Assembly (NCBI GenBank): GCA_937951685.1
Contig: CALFBG010000065.1
Span: forward strand, 1-36,493
Direction: 5' to 3'
Source: an uncultured Saprospiraceae bacterium
GTDB lineage: Bacteria > Bacteroidota > Bacteroidia > Chitinophagales > Saprospiraceae
DNA length: 36,493 nt
Of this stretch, positions 34,883-36,493 are shown piece after piece (within the stretch, counting starts at the first letter, position 1; every line of letters starts with the position of its first letter). The position numbers and the translations under genes were made by a program. The notes under the pieces are model-generated. The model did not search any database. It saw only the letters and a program-made list of their open reading frames with translations, and was not told where the DNA came from.

Positions 34883-36388
34883 ATGCGATCTTTACTCCTC
34901 ACGCTACTCCTACTCTGCTCTATTAATAATATCGGAACTGCCCAAAGCTATCACGAAAAACTAACTGACGTTGCGAACGAGCATCAACTCATTGGAATGT
35001 CTGTAGTCGTAGTTTGCGAAGGTGAAGTAGTTGACGTTTTCCACCACGGAAAAGCGAACGTAGTCAATGATCTTCCCATTACGGATAGTACCGTTTATCG
35101 AATTGCCTCGATCTCTAAAGCCGTTACGGCTACGGTATTAATGAAGCTTTACGAAGATGGAAATTTTGCCTTGGATGATGACATCAACGATTATTTAGAC
35201 TACTCGGTGCGCAACCCCAATTTTCCAGATCAAAAGATTAGCTTTAGAATGTTGTTGTCGCACACTTCGAGCTTACAAGATGGTACGGGATACAGTCCTT
35301 TCTTAGCAGAAACTTACGCACAAAATCCCATTCCTTCGATCAAAGAACTTTTGTTACCCTCGGGCAGTGCGTACACCGCAAATATGTGGCGCTTAGAAAC
35401 ACCGGGTAGTTTTTTCACTTATAGCAATGTCAATTTTGGCTTACTGGCCACGCTGGCAGAAAAAATTTCTGGGCAACGTTTTGATCAATACGCCAAATCC
35501 GTTTTATTGGAACCACTTGGCATCACGGGCAGTTTTTACGTTAACGATTTGCCTAACATTAATAATGTTGCTACGCTTTATCGAAACTCCATTCCACAAT
35601 CTGATAATTATAATGGCACTTATCCTCCTCCTTTCGACGAAAGTCAGTATACGATTGGCGACAATGGGATTCGTTCTTCGCCGCACGGTGGGTTGCGAGT
35701 AAGCGCTTTAGAACTAAGCAATTTTTTGCGGATGCACGCAAATCACGGTAGGTTCAATGGTACTCAAATTTTGGATAGTACCACGGTCGCGTTAATGCAC
35801 GAAGCGCAATGGACTAAGAATGGAAATAATGGAGACAATTATTATAACCTCTTTAATGAATGGGGTTTGGGCTTGCACTCCGTCCGCAATACGCCCAACG
35901 GCGACCTTATCTTTCCGGGCACCAAAATGCTTGGTCATCCCGGAGAAGCTTACGGCTTAATTAGTGATCTTTATTTTGAAAAAGAAAAACAGTTTGGGTT
36001 TATTTTCATTACGAATGGATACGCCGGAACGGAAAGCTACAGTTTTGGCAGCAACAGTGCTTATTACCAACCCGAAGAAAAAATATTTGCCTTGATCAAA
36101 AGTTTTCAATTTGATGCTTGTGCAACGATTACCACCGCTACGGAATCTCCTACGGCTACTAAGGCAGCTTACGCAGCGAGTATTTTTTATAGTAGCGGTA
36201 CGCAACAATTACATTTCCACGAAGATTTTCAACGGGGTGAAATTTATAGTACTGCGGGACAATTGGTGCATCAATTTTCAGTAAAGGGTTCGACGGAGCG
36301 TTTGGGGGATTTGCCATTGGGCGTATATTGTGTTTTACTACGAACGGAATTAGGGATGGTGGCTAGGAAGATTGTCGTGGTGTATTGA
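34883..36388 (+). CDS. exported beta-lactamase-family serine hydrolase with T9SS-like tail
   Basis: A 501-residue exported enzyme of the class C beta-lactamase/penicillin-binding-protein-like serine hydrolase family. The signal peptide ends near NNIGTAQ (residue 20). The three active-site elements are S76-I-S-K79 (SxxK), Y180-S-N182 (FTYSNVNFGLL) and H352-P-G354 (LGHPGEAYG), the last in place of K[ST]G as in many esterase-like members. The ordered catalytic residues indicate an active enzyme: an esterase, D-aminopeptidase or beta-lactamase-like hydrolase. Residues about 430-501 form a short beta-domain (RGEIYSTAGQLVHQF, LPLGVYCVLL) like a T9SS C-terminal sorting domain, although its usual PNP motif is missing. 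It starts 75 bases after rlmF and may be partly cotranscribed with it. Confidence 0.9.
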   Translation: MRSLLLTLLLLCSINNIGTAQSYHEKLTDVANEHQLIGMSVVVVCEGEVVDVFHHGKANVVNDLPITDSTVYRIASISKAVTATVLMKLYEDGNFALDDDINDYLDYSVRNPNFPDQKISFRMLLSHTSSLQDGTGYSPFLAETYAQNPIPSIKELLLPSGSAYTANMWRLETPGSFFTYSNVNFGLLATLAEKISGQRFDQYAKSVLLEPLGITGSFYVNDLPNINNVATLYRNSIPQSDNYNGTYPPPFDESQYTIGDNGIRSSPHGGLRVSALELSNFLRMHANHGRFNGTQILDSTTVALMHEAQWTKNGNNGDNYYNLFNEWGLGLHSVRNTPNGDLIFPGTKMLGHPGEAYGLISDLYFEKEKQFGFIFITNGYAGTESYSFGSNSAYYQPEEKIFALIKSFQFDACATITTATESPTATKAAYAASIFYSSGTQQLHFHEDFQRGEIYSTAGQLVHQFSVKGSTERLGDLPLGVYCVLLRTELGMVARKIVVVY

Positions 36389-36450
36389 TGGTCAGCATTC
36401 GAAGATATTGAGGAATGAAGTGGTAGCTTAGAAAATGAGGGTGAGGTGTC

Positions 36451-36467
36451 GCTCCTACGGAGCTTTT
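36451..36467 (+). terminator. short hairpin with T run after the serine hydrolase gene
   Basis: GCTCC-TAC-GGAGC followed by TTTTATT, about 60 bases after the stop. It may act as a terminator. The GCTCCTACGGAGC core looks like a dispersed intergenic motif I have the impression of having met in other Bacteroidota; this is recollection, not shown here. Confidence 0.5.
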
Positions 36468-36493
36468 ATTCGTTTTGAGTTTTGTTAGTAAGG

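Noticed and set aside
1..36493. CRISPR array, transposase, integrase, phage genes, tRNA or rRNA
   Set aside because: Nothing matching was found on reading both strands. The only regular repeats are those encoding protein domains.

Overview
The window comes from a Bacteroidota chromosome, most probably a Saprospiraceae-like marine or sludge bacterium. This is an inference from gene content. Two proteins carry type IX secretion (T9SS) C-terminal sorting domains or a relative of them. There are FG-GAP, thrombospondin type 3 and WG repeats, and a DUF3857/transglutaminase protein. The DNA is AT-rich, start codons sit in A/T-rich sequence without Shine-Dalgarno sites, and intergenic spaces are long. 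I see no rRNA, tRNA, CRISPR array, integrase, transposase or phage gene.

Layout. Positions 102-8244 (minus strand) hold a zinc-independent quinone-oxidoreductase-type MDR protein, a 1951-residue secreted modular protein and a secreted double-cupredoxin protein. The large protein joins a seven-repeat FG-GAP propeller, a complete vanadium haloperoxidase/acid phosphatase domain, a compound TSP3 repeat array and a T9SS tail. After a 718-base gap comes an orphan 340-residue cytoplasmic protein (8963-9985, plus). Positions 10143-18057 (minus) carry a cell-envelope group: a lipoprotein overlapping a WG-repeat exported protein, a 1289-residue TPR/DUF3857/transglutaminase protein, and a protoporphyrinogen-oxidase-like flavoprotein.

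Positions 18878-29747 (plus) form a compact polysaccharide locus. In order it encodes a Wzc-like co-polymerase with an eroded kinase domain, a Wzx-type flippase, a glycosyltransferase, a hexapeptide-repeat acyltransferase, a previously unmarked 41-residue membrane protein, two tandem paralogous Wzy/O-antigen-ligase proteins and a half-length TolC-type outer-membrane protein. There is no Wza-type export protein and no initiating phosphoglycosyltransferase in the window. Genes of this locus are punctuated by hairpins, several with related AAGTC/GACTT arms. My working picture is a Wzx/Wzy-type exopolysaccharide pathway whose outer-membrane exit may be the half-TolC protein.

Positions 30250-36388 hold two small conserved or orphan proteins flanking a divergent control region, an S9 prolyl oligopeptidase/DPP-IV-like exported peptidase, the 23S rRNA methyltransferase RlmF, and an exported beta-lactamase-family serine hydrolase with a T9SS-like tail. 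Clear intrinsic terminators separate most of these units.
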